Assembly: GCA_016715905.1 (NCBI GenBank)
Contig: JADJXI010000003.1
Coordinates: 434,001-498,000 of the forward strand
Length of the DNA stretch: 64,000 nucleotides
Source: Sphingobacteriaceae bacterium
GTDB taxonomy: Bacteria; Bacteroidota; Bacteroidia; B-17B0; Aurantibacillaceae
Direction: 5' to 3'
Part shown: in pieces, positions 52,259 to 62,816 of the stretch
Layout of the letters: each line of letters opens with the position of its first letter
Position numbering within the stretch: the stretch's first letter is position 1
Made by a program: the position numbers and the translations under genes
The notes under the pieces: generated by a model
What the model was told of the DNA's origin: nothing
Seen by the model: the letters and a program-made list of their open reading frames with translations, nothing else
The model's database searches: none

Positions 52259-52339
52259 ATTTGTGAAATTAATTTAAAATCATAATAAAATCAATCTTTT
52301 TTAAATGTTTTGTATTTATGGCGCAATAATATTTAGCAT

Positions 52340-52366
52340 AAAAAAAGCCCGATTAATAATCGGGCC
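52340..52366 (-). terminator. Intrinsic terminator after rpoC
   Basis: On the minus strand GCCCGAT pairs perfectly with ATCGGGC around TATTA, followed by seven Ts, 22 bases after the rpoC stop. It ends the ribosomal protein-RNA polymerase operon. Confidence 0.9.
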
Positions 52367-52387
52367 TTAATTGTATAGTTTTTATTC

Positions 52388-55300
52388 TTATTCGGCTTCT
52401 TCTTCTACTTCTTCCTTACTGGCCATTAATCGCTCGTATTCTTCTTTACTACCAACAACTAATTTTTCGTACTGACGTAAACCGGTACCTGCAGGAATTA
52501 AATGTCCAACAATTACGTTTTCTTTTAATCCAAGTAGGTTATCCACTTTACCGTTAACCGCAGCTTCATTCAACACTTTGGTTGTTTCCTGGAAGGATGC
52601 GGCTGAAATCCAGCTACTGGTTTGTAAAGATGCTCTGGTAATACCTTGCAATACCGGATTTGCAGTTGCAGGAACAGCATCGCGAGCTTCTACTAATTTT
52701 TTATCCTTACGTTTTAATACCGAGTTTTCATCGCGCAATTTACGTGAAGTGATAATCTGTCCGCGTTTTAGCTCTTCGCTATCACCCGGTTCCGTTACAA
52801 CTTTTTGTCCGTAAATAGCATCGTTTTGTTTCATGAAATCAACTTTGTTTACCAATTGTTGTTCAAGGAACATGGTGTCTCCCGGGTCAACAATTTCAAC
52901 TTTACGCATCATTTGACGCACAATAGTTTCAAAGTGTTTGTCATTTAATTTTTGACCTTGTAAACGGTATACTTCCTGAATTTCATTTACAAGATACTCT
53001 TGAACGGCAGTAGGGCCTTTAATTGCTAATATATCTCCGGGACTTGTTGCGCCGTCTGATAATGGTTCTCCTGCTTTAACGAAATCATTTTCTTGTACAA
53101 GTATATGTTTACTTAGGTTCACCAAATATCTGCGTTGTTCACCGGTTTTAGCTTCAACAACTACCTCACGGTTACCACGCTTAATTTTTCCGAAAGTTAC
53201 AATTCCATCGATCTCACTTACTACAGCCGGATTACTTGGGTTACGCGCTTCAAACAATTCAGTAACACGCGGTAAACCTCCGGTAATATCTCCGGTTTTT
53301 CCGGTTACTCTTGGGATTTTTACAAGGATTTGTCCGGGTTCAATTTTTGCAGCTTCATTCACTACAATGTGAGCACTTACCGGAATGTTGTATGTTTTAA
53401 GTGGTTTTCCTGTTTTGTCAACGATACTGATGGTTGGGCTTAAAGTTTTGTCTTTACTCTCAATGATCACTTTTTCGCGGAAACCGGTTTGCTCATCGGC
53501 TTCTTCACGATAGGTTACATTTTCTTTAATACTATCATAAGCTACGCTACCGCCAAATTCAGAAACGATAACCGCATTGTATGGATCCCAATCACAAATT
53601 AAGTCACCTTTTTTAATTTTTGTTCCGGGCTTAATGTATAAGTTAGATCCGTAAGGAATGTTTCCGGTAGTTAATGTGATTCCGGTATTGGAATCTACAA
53701 TACGCATTTCGGTTGAACGACCGATAACGATGTTTGATTTTTTACCTTCAGCATTTACACGCTCAACAGTACGTAATTCGTCAATTTCAATATTACCATC
53801 GTATTTAGCAATTAAGCTGGATGAAGCAGCAATATTACTTGCCGTACCACCCACGTGGAATGTACGTAAAGTAAGCTGTGTACCCGGCTCACCGATTGAT
53901 TGTGCCGCAATAACTCCAACGGCTTCTCCTAATTGCACTAATCTACCATTAGATAAGTTACGGCCATAACATTTGGCACAAACACCTGATCTAGATTCAC
54001 AGGTTAGTACTGAACGAATGTCTATACTTTCTATTGGAGATTTATCAACTAAAGCAGCAATATCTTCTGTTATTACTTCACCACCTTCAATGATTAATTC
54101 ACCGGTTGTTGGGTGATAAACATCAGCAACAGTGGTACGACCAAGAATTCTATCATATAATGCTTCAATAACATCGTCATTGTTTTTTAATGCGGTCATG
54201 CTTAACCCACGTAAGGTTCCGCAGTCTGACTCATTAATAATAACGTCTTGAGCAACGTCAACTAAACGACGGGTAAGGTAACCGGCATCAGCTGTTTTTA
54301 ATGCCGTATCCGCTAAACCTTTACGAGCACCGTGAGTTGAAATAAAGTATTCTAAAATGGATAAACCTTCACGGAAATTCGAAAGAACGGGATTTTCAAT
54401 GATGGATGCTGTGGTGTCACCGGCTTTTTGTGGTTTCGCCATTAATCCCCTCATTCCGCTCAATTGTTTAATTTGTTCTTTACTACCACGGGCACCGGAA
54501 TCTAGCATCATGTAAACCGGATTAAATCCTTGTCTGTCGGTACTTAATTTATCTAATACTTGTTTAGTTACTTTTGAGTTGGTGTGCGTCCAAATATCAA
54601 TTATCTGATTATAACGCTCATTGTTTGTGATGAAACCCAGGTTGTAGTTATTCAACACTTCATCAACTAAAGTTTGTGCTTCATTGATAATTTTAACTTT
54701 CTCGTCTGGTGTTTGAATATCTCCTAAGTTAAATGATAACCCTCCTTTAAATGCCGTACGGAATCCTAATTCTTTAATATCATCTAAAAACTTAGCTGTT
54801 GCAGCCATACCTGTTTTCTTCACAACCATTCCAATGATATCACGTAATGACTTCTTTGTTAAAAGTTCATTGATATATCCTACTTCTTCAGGAACAACTG
54901 TATTAAATATAACGCGACCTACAGTGGTATCAATAGTTTTAGCAACAAGTTTATCACCTTCAACAGCGTTAGTTATTCTGATTTTAATATTAGCGTGCAT
55001 ATCTACGCTTTTCTCATTAAGCGCAATAATTACTTCTTCAGCACTATAGAAAATTTTTCCTTCGCCTTTAACCGGATCTTTTGGTAGGTTCTTTTTAGAT
55101 TTTGTTAAATAATATAAACCTAGCACCATATCCTGTGAAGGAACGGCAACGGGCGCACCGTTAGAAGGATTTAAAATATTGTGAGAAGCCAGCATTAAAA
55201 TTTGTGCTTCCAAAATTGCGGCATGTCCTAATGGAACGTGAACCGCCATCTGATCACCGTCAAAGTCAGCATTAAACGCAGTACACACTAGTGGGTGTAA

Positions 55301-56686
55301 CTGAATTGCTTTTCCTTCAATTAATTTAGGTTGAAAGGCCTGAATACCTAAACGGTGTAGCGTAGGAGCACGATTTAATAATACCGGATGTCCTTTTAAA
55401 GCATTCTCAAGAATATCCCAAACAATTGGTTCTTTTCTGTCTACTATTTTCTTTGCGGATTTTACCGTTTTTACAATTCCACGCTCAATCATTTTACGAA
55501 TGATAAATGGTTTGAAAAGCTCGGCTGCCATTTCTTTCGGCAATCCACACTCATGTAATTTCAATTCCGGACCAACAACAATTACTGAACGAGCAGAATA
55601 GTCTACACGTTTACCCAATAAGTTTTGACGGAAACGTCCTTGTTTACCTTTTAGTGAATCAGATAATGATTTTAATGCACGGTTACTGTCAGTTTTTACA
55701 GCGTTTGATTTTCGTGAATTATCAAATAAAGAATCAACCGATTCTTGTAACATACGTTTTTCATTACGTAAAATCACATCAGGAGCTTTAATTTCAATTA
55801 ATCGCTTCAAGCGGTTGTTTCTGATAATTACTCTTCGGTATAAATCATTTAAATCTGATGTTGCGAAACGTCCGCCATCCAATGGAACGAGTGGGCGTAA
55901 TTCCGGTGGAATAACCGGAACAACTTTTACAATCATCCACTCCGGACGGTTGACTACATTTTGATTAGCCTGACGGAAAGCCTCGATAACCTGTAAGCGT
56001 TTTAAAGCTTCATTTTTTCTTTGCTGAGAAGTTTCGTTTCCGGCTTTGTGTCTTAAATCATAAGATAATTCATCCAAATTTAAGCGAGCTAATAAATCTT
56101 GAATTGCTTCGGCGCCCATTTTAGCGATGAATTTATTCGGATCTGAATCATCTAAAGCAACATTTTCTTTTGGAAGTGATTCTAAAGTATTTAAATATTC
56201 TTCTTCAGTTAAAAAATCCAAATAAGAAATTCCATTAGCAGCAGCTAAACCTGCATTAATTACCACATAACGCTCGTAGTAAATTATCATATCCAACTTT
56301 TTAGTTGGTAACCCTAACAGATATCCGATTTTATTGGGTAGGGAACGGAAATACCAGATGTGTGCAACCGGAACAACCAAATTGATATGTCCCATTCGCT
56401 CACGTCTTACTTTCTTTTCGGTAACTTCCACACCGCAACGATCACAAACAATTCCTTTGTAGCGAATGCGTTTGTATTTACCGCAATGACATTCAAAATC
56501 TTTTACCGGACCAAAAATTCGCTCACAAAACAAACCATCTCTTTCTGGTTTGTAAGTACGGTAATTTATGGTTTCAGGTTTTAAAACTTCTCCGCTTGAT
56601 CTGCGTAGTATGGTTTCAGGTGAAGCCAAACTGATCGTAATCTTGGAAAAATTTGATTTTTGTTTATTATCTCTTCTTAACGCCAT
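52388..56686 (-). CDS. rpoC: RNA polymerase subunit beta'
   Basis: A 1432-residue catalytic subunit. The N-terminal zinc ribbon is ECHCGKYKR with VCDRCGVEV, and the catalytic Mg loop NADFDGDQMAVH is near residue 471. The trigger-loop region follows, then the second zinc site (SESDCG-type Cys and CESRSGVCAKCYG). The acidic C-terminal tail (EEVEEEAE) is a common feature in this phylum. It starts 52 bases after rpoB and ends at a strong terminator. No disruption is seen. Confidence 0.98.
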   Translation of the reverse strand: MALRRDNKQKSNFSKITISLASPETILRRSSGEVLKPETINYRTYKPERDGLFCERIFGPVKDFECHCGKYKRIRYKGIVCDRCGVEVTEKKVRRERMGHINLVVPVAHIWYFRSLPNKIGYLLGLPTKKLDMIIYYERYVVINAGLAAANGISYLDFLTEEEYLNTLESLPKENVALDDSDPNKFIAKMGAEAIQDLLARLNLDELSYDLRHKAGNETSQQRKNEALKRLQVIEAFRQANQNVVNRPEWMIVKVVPVIPPELRPLVPLDGGRFATSDLNDLYRRVIIRNNRLKRLIEIKAPDVILRNEKRMLQESVDSLFDNSRKSNAVKTDSNRALKSLSDSLKGKQGRFRQNLLGKRVDYSARSVIVVGPELKLHECGLPKEMAAELFKPFIIRKMIERGIVKTVKSAKKIVDRKEPIVWDILENALKGHPVLLNRAPTLHRLGIQAFQPKLIEGKAIQLHPLVCTAFNADFDGDQMAVHVPLGHAAILEAQILMLASHNILNPSNGAPVAVPSQDMVLGLYYLTKSKKNLPKDPVKGEGKIFYSAEEVIIALNEKSVDMHANIKIRITNAVEGDKLVAKTIDTTVGRVIFNTVVPEEVGYINELLTKKSLRDIIGMVVKKTGMAATAKFLDDIKELGFRTAFKGGLSFNLGDIQTPDEKVKIINEAQTLVDEVLNNYNLGFITNNERYNQIIDIWTHTNSKVTKQVLDKLSTDRQGFNPVYMMLDSGARGSKEQIKQLSGMRGLMAKPQKAGDTTASIIENPVLSNFREGLSILEYFISTHGARKGLADTALKTADAGYLTRRLVDVAQDVIINESDCGTLRGLSMTALKNNDDVIEALYDRILGRTTVADVYHPTTGELIIEGGEVITEDIAALVDKSPIESIDIRSVLTCESRSGVCAKCYGRNLSNGRLVQLGEAVGVIAAQSIGEPGTQLTLRTFHVGGTASNIAASSSLIAKYDGNIEIDELRTVERVNAEGKKSNIVIGRSTEMRIVDSNTGITLTTGNIPYGSNLYIKPGTKIKKGDLICDWDPYNAVIVSEFGGSVAYDSIKENVTYREEADEQTGFREKVIIESKDKTLSPTISIVDKTGKPLKTYNIPVSAHIVVNEAAKIEPGQILVKIPRVTGKTGDITGGLPRVTELFEARNPSNPAVVSEIDGIVTFGKIKRGNREVVVEAKTGEQRRYLVNLSKHILVQENDFVKAGEPLSDGATSPGDILAIKGPTAVQEYLVNEIQEVYRLQGQKLNDKHFETIVRQMMRKVEIVDPGDTMFLEQQLVNKVDFMKQNDAIYGQKVVTEPGDSEELKRGQIITSRKLRDENSVLKRKDKKLVEARDAVPATANPVLQGITRASLQTSSWISAASFQETTKVLNEAAVNGKVDNLLGLKENVIVGHLIPAGTGLRQYEKLVVGSKEEYERLMASKEEVEEEAE

Positions 56687-56738
56687 TTTTTATTTTAAGC
56701 TTTATCGTTTATACTAATTAATTTGTTATGCTTCTGCA

Positions 56739-59700
56739 TTAATCCATTGTGATATCTAAGGCAAGTCCTCTCAATTCGTGTAACAATACATTGAATGATT
56801 CCGGAATTCCCGGTGTTGGAATGTTTTCACCTTTTACAATAGATTCGTATGCTTTAGCTCTACCCATTACGTCATCAGACTTAACAGTTAACAACTCCTG
56901 CAGCACGTTAGCAGCACCGTATGCTTCGAGTGCCCATACTTCCATTTCACCAAAACGCTGACCACCAAATTGAGCTTTACCACCTAAAGGTTGTTGTGTA
57001 ATTAATGAATAAGGACCTATAGAACGAGCATGCATTTTATCGTCAACCATGTGTCCAAGTTTTAGCATATAAATGATACCTACAGTTGCCGGCTGGTCAA
57101 AACGTTCACCTGTTCCGCCATCGTATAAATACGTTCTACCGTGCTGTGGTAGTCCTGCCTGTTTTGTGTATTCATCAATCTGATCAACAGTGGCACCATC
57201 AAAGATCGGAGTTGAAAATTTAAGTTTTAATTTTTCACCGGCCCATGCTAACACGGTTTCATAAATCTGACCGAGGTTCATACGAGAAGGTACACCCAAT
57301 GGATTTAAAACGATATCAACCGGTGTTCCGTCTTCTAAGAAAGGCATATCTTCTTCTTTAACAATACGTGCAACTATACCTTTATTACCGTGACGACCGG
57401 CCATTTTATCACCAACTTTTAATTTTCTCTTTTGAGCAATGTATACTTTCGCTAATTGTACAATTCCGTTTGGTAATTCATCACCAACAGTAATTTGGAA
57501 TTTTTCGCGTTTATACTTGCCTAAGAAATCATTGTAATGAATCATGAAGTTGTGTAATAAGCGCTCCACTTGTTCATTTTTATCTTTATCTGTTGTCCAG
57601 TTACTTGGATTTACTTCAGTAAAATCAACACGCTCTAATAATTTTTGTGTGAATTTTGTTCCGCGAGGAATTACTTCTTCTCCTAAAATATTAGTTACGC
57701 CCTGCGATGTTCTGCCATTAACTAAAACAAAAAGTTTATCTACCAATTTTAATTTCAGATTGTAAACATTTTTTTCCTGATCAGAATCTAATTTTTCAAT
57801 CAGTGGTTTTTCTTCTGCTTTTTGTTTTTTGTCTTTTACGGCACGGGAGAAAAGCTTTTTATCCACGATAACACCTTTGATAGAAGGAGAAACACGCAAT
57901 GAAGCGTCTTTTACGTCTCCTGCTTTATCACCAAAAATTGCACGTAATAATTTTTCTTCCGGAGAAGGATCAGTTTCACCTTTCGGAGTTATTTTTCCGA
58001 TTAAGATGTCTCCCTCTTTCACTTCTGCACCGATACGAATAATTCCTTTATCGTCTAAGTCTTTAGTTGCATCTTCACTCACATTTGGAATATCCGGAGT
58101 TAATTCTTCCATTCCACGTTTAGTGTCGCGCACTTCTAAAGTATACTCATCAATATGAATTGAGGTAAAGATATCTTCACGCACAATTTTTTCGCTAATA
58201 ACGATAGCATCTTCAAAGTTATATCCTTTCCAAGGCATGAACGCAACTTTTAAATTGCGACCCAAAGCTAACTCACCATCTTGCGTAGCATAACCTTCAC
58301 AAAGTACTTGACCTTTACTAACCTTATCGCCTTTCTTTACGATTGGCTTTAAGTTCATACAAGTGCTTTGATTGGTTTTCTGGAATTTAGTTAATTTATA
58401 AGATTTAACATCACCTTCAAAAGAAATCAATTTTTCTTCTTCGCTTCTGTTATAACGGATGGTTATGGTGTTTGCATCTACATATTCTACCACACCTTCA
58501 CCGTCAGAATTTATTAAAACGCGACTATCTTCGGCCACACGCGCTTCAATTCCGGTTCCAACAATTGGTGCTTGCGGACGCATCAATGGAACAGCCTGAC
58601 GTTGCATGTTTGATCCCATTAAGGCACGGTTAGCATCATCATGTTCTAAGAAAGGAATTAAGGAAGCGGCAATAGAAGCAATTTGATTTGGAGCAACGTC
58701 AATCAAATGAATTTTCTCCGGTTCAAGCACCGGAAAATCACCTTCATAACGAGCAGTAACTTTCTTGTTTAAGAAATTACCTTTTTCGTCCAATTTAGAA
58801 TTAGTTTGCGCAATATTTTTTAAATCTTCTTCTTCTGCGGTTAAGTAAGTTATAGGTTTATTTACTTCAACTTTTCCGTTGACAACGGTTCTGAAAGGAG
58901 TTTCAATAAAGCCTAATTTGTTCACTTTTGCATAAACACACAATGAAGAAATCAAACCAATGTTTGGTCCTTCCGGTGTTTCAATGGTACATAAACGACC
59001 ATAGTGTGTATAGTGCACGTCACGAACCTCAAATCCTGCACGCTCTCTGCTCAAACCTCCGGGCCCGAGTGCCGATAAACGACGCTTGTGCGTAATTTCA
59101 GATAATGGATTTGTTTGATCCATAAACTGAGATAACTGATTTGTTCCGAAGAACGAATTAATTACTGAAGAAAGCGTTTTAGCATTAATTAAATCGGTTG
59201 GTGTGAAAACTTCATTATCACGAACATTCATACGTTCGCGAATGGTACGTGCCATACGGGCTAATCCAACACCAAATTGAGAATATAATTGTTCACCAAC
59301 AGTACGCACACGACGGTTTGATAAGTGATCGATATCATCAACATCAGTTTTAGAGTTGATTAATTCAATCAAATACTTAATAATAAGAATCATGTCTTCT
59401 TTTGTAAGTACACGAATCTCAGCCGGAATATTTAATCCTAATTTTTTATTAATTCTGTAGCGACCTACTTCACCTAAATCATAACGCTTATCAGAGAAAA
59501 ATAATTTATCTATTACCCCTCTTGCTGTTTCTTCATCCGGCGGTTCGGCGTTACGAAGCAAACGGTAAATAAATTCAATGGCTTCTTTTTCAGAATTGGT
59601 TGAATCTTTTTGTAGGGTATTATATATAATTGCGAAATCAGTTGTATTGATATCTTGTTTGTGCAAGATGATAGATTTTACATCAGCATCTACAATTTGA

Positions 59701-60551
59701 TCAATAAATTCTTCTTCTAAAATAGTTTCACGGTCTAAAATAACTTCGTTACGCTCGATAGAAACAACTTCTCCGGTATCTTCGTCAACAAAATCTTCTA
59801 ACCAGGTTTTTAAAACACGCGCGGCCAATCTGCGACCCACTTCACGTTTTAAACCTGCTTTACTTACTTTCACTTCATCAGCTAATCCGAAAATTTCTAA
59901 AATTTGTTTATCGCTTTCAAATCCGATGGCACGAAGCAAGGTAGTTACCGGTAATTTTTTCTTACGATCGATATAAGCATACATTACATTGTTGATGTCT
60001 GTTGCAAATTCAATCCAACTTCCTTTAAACGGAATTACACGAGCACTATATAATTTGGTTCCGTTCGCATGACGGCTTTGTCCGAAGAAAACTCCGGGTG
60101 AACGGTGTAATTGAGAAACAATAACACGCTCTGCGCCATTAATAATAAACGAACCTTTGGGTGACATGTATGGAATTGTTCCCAAATACACATCTTGCAT
60201 AATGGGTTCAAAATCCTCATGGTCGGGGTCAGTGCAATAAAGGTATAATTTGGCCTTTAGAGGTACTGAATATGTCAATCCTCTTTCAATACACTCATCA
60301 ATAGCATATCGAGGGGGGTCGATGTAGTAATCTTTAAATTCGAGCACGAAATTATTTCGCGCATCTGAAATAGGAAAATTTTCAGCAAATACTTTAAATA
60401 ATCCTTCTTTTTTACGGTTTTCCGGTGTTGTTTCCAACTGGAAAAAATCTTGAAAAGATTTCACTTGAATGTCCAAAAAATCTGGATAATCAACCGGGAA
60501 CTTGTTTGACGAGAAGTTAACTCGTTTTTGTGTTTTTGTACTTGAAGCCAA
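56739..60551 (-). CDS. rpoB: RNA polymerase subunit beta
   Basis: A 1270-residue subunit. The rifampicin-pocket region (residues about 457-490) reads SQFMDQTNPLSEITHKRR and SALGPGGLSRERAG; the residues usually changed in resistance (Asp, His and Ser of these motifs) are wild-type. Later blocks such as GRHGNKGIVARI, QPLGGKAQFGGQRFGEMEVW and the C-terminal LLHELRGLALDITMD are intact. A UUCG hairpin lies 60 bases upstream, between rplL and rpoB. rpoC follows. Confidence 0.98.
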   Translation of the reverse strand: MASSTKTQKRVNFSSNKFPVDYPDFLDIQVKSFQDFFQLETTPENRKKEGLFKVFAENFPISDARNNFVLEFKDYYIDPPRYAIDECIERGLTYSVPLKAKLYLYCTDPDHEDFEPIMQDVYLGTIPYMSPKGSFIINGAERVIVSQLHRSPGVFFGQSRHANGTKLYSARVIPFKGSWIEFATDINNVMYAYIDRKKKLPVTTLLRAIGFESDKQILEIFGLADEVKVSKAGLKREVGRRLAARVLKTWLEDFVDEDTGEVVSIERNEVILDRETILEEEFIDQIVDADVKSIILHKQDINTTDFAIIYNTLQKDSTNSEKEAIEFIYRLLRNAEPPDEETARGVIDKLFFSDKRYDLGEVGRYRINKKLGLNIPAEIRVLTKEDMILIIKYLIELINSKTDVDDIDHLSNRRVRTVGEQLYSQFGVGLARMARTIRERMNVRDNEVFTPTDLINAKTLSSVINSFFGTNQLSQFMDQTNPLSEITHKRRLSALGPGGLSRERAGFEVRDVHYTHYGRLCTIETPEGPNIGLISSLCVYAKVNKLGFIETPFRTVVNGKVEVNKPITYLTAEEEDLKNIAQTNSKLDEKGNFLNKKVTARYEGDFPVLEPEKIHLIDVAPNQIASIAASLIPFLEHDDANRALMGSNMQRQAVPLMRPQAPIVGTGIEARVAEDSRVLINSDGEGVVEYVDANTITIRYNRSEEEKLISFEGDVKSYKLTKFQKTNQSTCMNLKPIVKKGDKVSKGQVLCEGYATQDGELALGRNLKVAFMPWKGYNFEDAIVISEKIVREDIFTSIHIDEYTLEVRDTKRGMEELTPDIPNVSEDATKDLDDKGIIRIGAEVKEGDILIGKITPKGETDPSPEEKLLRAIFGDKAGDVKDASLRVSPSIKGVIVDKKLFSRAVKDKKQKAEEKPLIEKLDSDQEKNVYNLKLKLVDKLFVLVNGRTSQGVTNILGEEVIPRGTKFTQKLLERVDFTEVNPSNWTTDKDKNEQVERLLHNFMIHYNDFLGKYKREKFQITVGDELPNGIVQLAKVYIAQKRKLKVGDKMAGRHGNKGIVARIVKEEDMPFLEDGTPVDIVLNPLGVPSRMNLGQIYETVLAWAGEKLKLKFSTPIFDGATVDQIDEYTKQAGLPQHGRTYLYDGGTGERFDQPATVGIIYMLKLGHMVDDKMHARSIGPYSLITQQPLGGKAQFGGQRFGEMEVWALEAYGAANVLQELLTVKSDDVMGRAKAYESIVKGENIPTPGIPESFNVLLHELRGLALDITMD

Positions 60552-60610
60552 GGTTAAATAGATTTGATTAATACAATATTGACAGGCCTTATTAGTTCTT
60601 TTTTAAGCGA

Positions 60611-60648
60611 AAAAAGAAAAGTATCTTCCCCGAAGGGAAGATTCTTTT
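60611..60648 (-). terminator. Attenuator-like UUCG hairpin between rplL and rpoB
   Basis: On the minus strand, GAAAAG-A-ATCTTCCC, a TTCG tetraloop, and GGGAAGAT-A-CTTTTC form a 13-bp stem with one mismatch, followed by six Ts. Placed 18 bases after the rplL stop, it should terminate part of the transcription so that ribosomal proteins are made in excess of RNA polymerase, as in the classical rplL-rpoB attenuator. Confidence 0.82.
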
Positions 60649-60665
60649 CAAAAAGCGGTGCAGAA

Positions 60666-61040
60666 TTATTTAATTTCTGCTTTAGCTCCGGCTTCTTCTA
60701 AAGCTTTTTTAATAGCTTCAGCTTCTTCCTTGCCAATTCCTTCTTTCACAGGTTTTGGAGCGCCGTCAACTAGGTCTTTTGCTTCTTTTAATCCAAGACC
60801 AGTAAGGTCTTTAACTACTTTCACAACACCTAATTTAGCTGCACCAGCCTCTAATAAGATTATATCAAATGATGTTTTAGCAGCAGCGGCGTCGCCACCA
60901 CCTGCAGCACCACCACCTGCAACAACTGTAGCTGCTGCCGGTTCGATACCGTAATCATCCTTAAGGATTTTCGCTAAATCCTGTACTTCTTTTACTGTTA
61001 AGCCTACTAATGTTTCAGCTATTGATTTTACATCTGCCAT
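60666..61040 (-). CDS. rplL: 50S ribosomal protein L7/L12
   Basis: A 124-residue stalk protein: an N-terminal dimerisation helix (SIAETLVGLTVKEVQDLAKIL), a flexible Ala/Gly-rich hinge (about residues 34-55), and the C-terminal factor-binding domain (FDIILLEAGAAKLGVVKVVKD, GLKEAKDLVDGAPKPVKEG). It recruits translation GTPases. It lies 56 bases after rplJ and before an attenuator hairpin. Confidence 0.97.
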   Translation of the reverse strand: MADVKSIAETLVGLTVKEVQDLAKILKDDYGIEPAAATVVAGGGAAGGGDAAAAKTSFDIILLEAGAAKLGVVKVVKDLTGLGLKEAKDLVDGAPKPVKEGIGKEEAEAIKKALEEAGAKAEIK

Positions 61041-61096
61041 TTTTTATGGTTTTTAAAATTGTTATTTTTTTAATTAATTTTTGTTCTGTACATTTT

Positions 61097-61597
61097 TTAA
61101 GCTGCAGCGTCTTCTCCGCCTTTTTTGTTTTCTAATCCGCCAATTACACGGCTGATTGGAGACTGAAGTAAGAAGATAACATCTGCGATTAATTCGTTTT
61201 TCGATTTTAGTGAAGCTAATGATTCAAGTTGATTATCGCCCAAATAAATAGTTTCTTCCACATAAGCTCCTTTAAGAGCCGGCTTAGTACCATTTTTTCT
61301 GAATTCTTTAATCAATTTGGCCGGTGCATTTGAAACATCAGTAAACATTAAAGCAGTTTCCCCCTTAAGTGCGGGAATTAATTCTGCTAGTTTGCTGTCA
61401 TTTGCACGCTCAATAGCTTTTTTCAATAAAGTGTTTTTCACTACGGTAACAGACACTTTTTTCTCGAAACATGATCTGCGAAACGCATTAACCTTTTCAA
61501 CCGTTAATGTTGAACAATCTGCCAGATAGATCTTGTTGTTGGAGTTTAATTTCTCTACCAACTCATTGATCATTTCTGTTTTTTCTGATTTATTCAT
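61097..61597 (-). CDS. rplJ: 50S ribosomal protein L10
   Basis: A 166-residue stalk base protein with the L10 fold: an N-terminal 23S-binding domain (LADCSTLTVEKVNAFRRSC, TVVKNTLLKKAIER) and KGETALMFTD, with a C-terminal helix that binds L7/L12 dimers (KNELIADVIFLLQSPISRVIGG). In E. coli, L10 with L7/L12 represses its own mRNA; no leader structure could be identified here by eye. Confidence 0.96.
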   Translation of the reverse strand: MNKSEKTEMINELVEKLNSNNKIYLADCSTLTVEKVNAFRRSCFEKKVSVTVVKNTLLKKAIERANDSKLAELIPALKGETALMFTDVSNAPAKLIKEFRKNGTKPALKGAYVEETIYLGDNQLESLASLKSKNELIADVIFLLQSPISRVIGGLENKKGGEDAAA

Positions 61598-61649
61598 GTT
61601 TGTTTTTTTTAATTTCTTTCGTTCGGTTACGAATTACTCAAATTTTTAA

Positions 61650-62342
61650 TTAGTTGAATGTTTTAGTATCAATGATGATTCCCGGGCTCATGGTGCTACT
61701 CATGGTAACTGATTTTACATAAGTACCTTTTGCAGAGCTAGGCTTCAATTTCATAACAGTGCTCAATAACTCATTAGCATTTTCAGCCAATTTATCCGCA
61801 TCAAAACTGGCCTTGCCAACTGCTGCGTGAATGATCCCTGCTTTATCAACTTTAAAGTCGATTTTTCCGCCTTTTGCATCTTTTACTGCTTTCGCAATAT
61901 CCATAGTAACAGTTCCGGTTTTTGGATTAGGCATTAAACCTCTGGGTCCTAATACTCGTCCTAATGCACCTACTTTACCCATTACAGAGGGCATAGTAAT
62001 AATTACATCTACATCGGTCCATCCACCTTTGATTTTTTCAATGTATTCATCTAATCCAACGTGATCGGCACCTGCGTCTTTAGCCTCGGCCTCCTTATCT
62101 GGAGTAACGATGGCTAAAACTCGCATAGTTTTACCTGTACCGTGAGGTAAGGTAACTGTACCGCGCACCATTTGATTAGCTTTACGTGGGTCAACTCCTA
62201 AACGGATCGCAAGATCCACCGATGCATCAAACTTAACCGTAGTTATTTCTTTTACGATTTTTGAAGCTTCGGCCACGGAGTACTGCTTGTTACCATCAAA
62301 TTTTGAGATAACAGCTTTTCTTTTTTTAGTCAACGTTGCCAT
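61650..62342 (-). CDS. rplA: 50S ribosomal protein L1
   Basis: A 230-residue two-domain L1 stalk protein. Signatures are KFDASVDLAIRLGVDPRKANQMVRGTV (ends quoted as family-diagnostic), HGTGKTMRVLA, and GPRGLMPNPKTGTVT in domain II. The C-terminal strand block TMSSTMSPGIIIDTKTF closes the fold. It follows rplK by 36 bases. Confidence 0.97.
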   Translation of the reverse strand: MATLTKKRKAVISKFDGNKQYSVAEASKIVKEITTVKFDASVDLAIRLGVDPRKANQMVRGTVTLPHGTGKTMRVLAIVTPDKEAEAKDAGADHVGLDEYIEKIKGGWTDVDVIITMPSVMGKVGALGRVLGPRGLMPNPKTGTVTMDIAKAVKDAKGGKIDFKVDKAGIIHAAVGKASFDADKLAENANELLSTVMKLKPSSAKGTYVKSVTMSSTMSPGIIIDTKTFN

Positions 62343-62378
62343 TTGTTAAGCTTTGTTTTTGGTTAATAATTAATTTTT

Positions 62379-62816
62379 TTAAAATGGTTTATTGCCTGAA
62401 ACAGTAACACCCATGCTTCGAGCTGTTCCTGCAACCATATTCATTGCCGATTCAATTGTAAAACAATTCATGTCTACAATTTTGTCTTCTGCAATTTTTT
62501 TAACTTGATCCCAAGTGATGGAACCAACTTTTTTACGGTTACTGGTAGCCGAACCAGCTTTAATTTTAGCTGTCTCCATAATTTGAATTGCAACAGGAGG
62601 GCGTTTGATTACGAAATCAAACGACTTATCGTTGTAAACATTAATAATAACCGGTAATACTTTTCCCGGAGATTCTTGAGTTCTTGCATTAAACTGTTTG
62701 CAGAACTCCATAATGTTTACACCTTTCGCACCTAATGCAGGTCCAATTGGAGGCGAGGGGTTAGCAGCACCACCTTTAATTTGCAACTTTACTATTGCTG
62801 ATAACTCTTTTGCCAT
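62379..62816 (-). CDS. rplK: 50S ribosomal protein L11
   Basis: A 145-residue GTPase-centre protein. It has AIVKLQIKGGAANPSPPIGPALG with the Pro-rich turn, ARTQESPGKVLPVIINVY, PPVAIQIMETAKIKAGS and a C-terminal rRNA-binding domain ending AGTARSMGVTVSG. The frame is open 24 codons further upstream (to 62888), but MAKELSA at 62816 is the normal L11 start and the extension is not conserved. A 111-base gap with no gene separates it from nusG. Confidence 0.96.
   Translation of the reverse strand: MAKELSAIVKLQIKGGAANPSPPIGPALGAKGVNIMEFCKQFNARTQESPGKVLPVIINVYNDKSFDFVIKRPPVAIQIMETAKIKAGSATSNRKKVGSITWDQVKKIAEDKIVDMNCFTIESAMNMVAGTARSMGVTVSGNKPF

Noticed and set aside
52578..55049. Plus-strand frames opposite rpoC
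   Set aside because: They are antisense shadows of a strongly conserved gene and lack starts, promoters and domains; the same applies opposite rpoB, rplA and rplL.
59060..59185. Rifampicin resistance change in rpoB
   Set aside because: The DQTNPL, THKRR and SALGPGG segments keep the usual sensitive-type residues.
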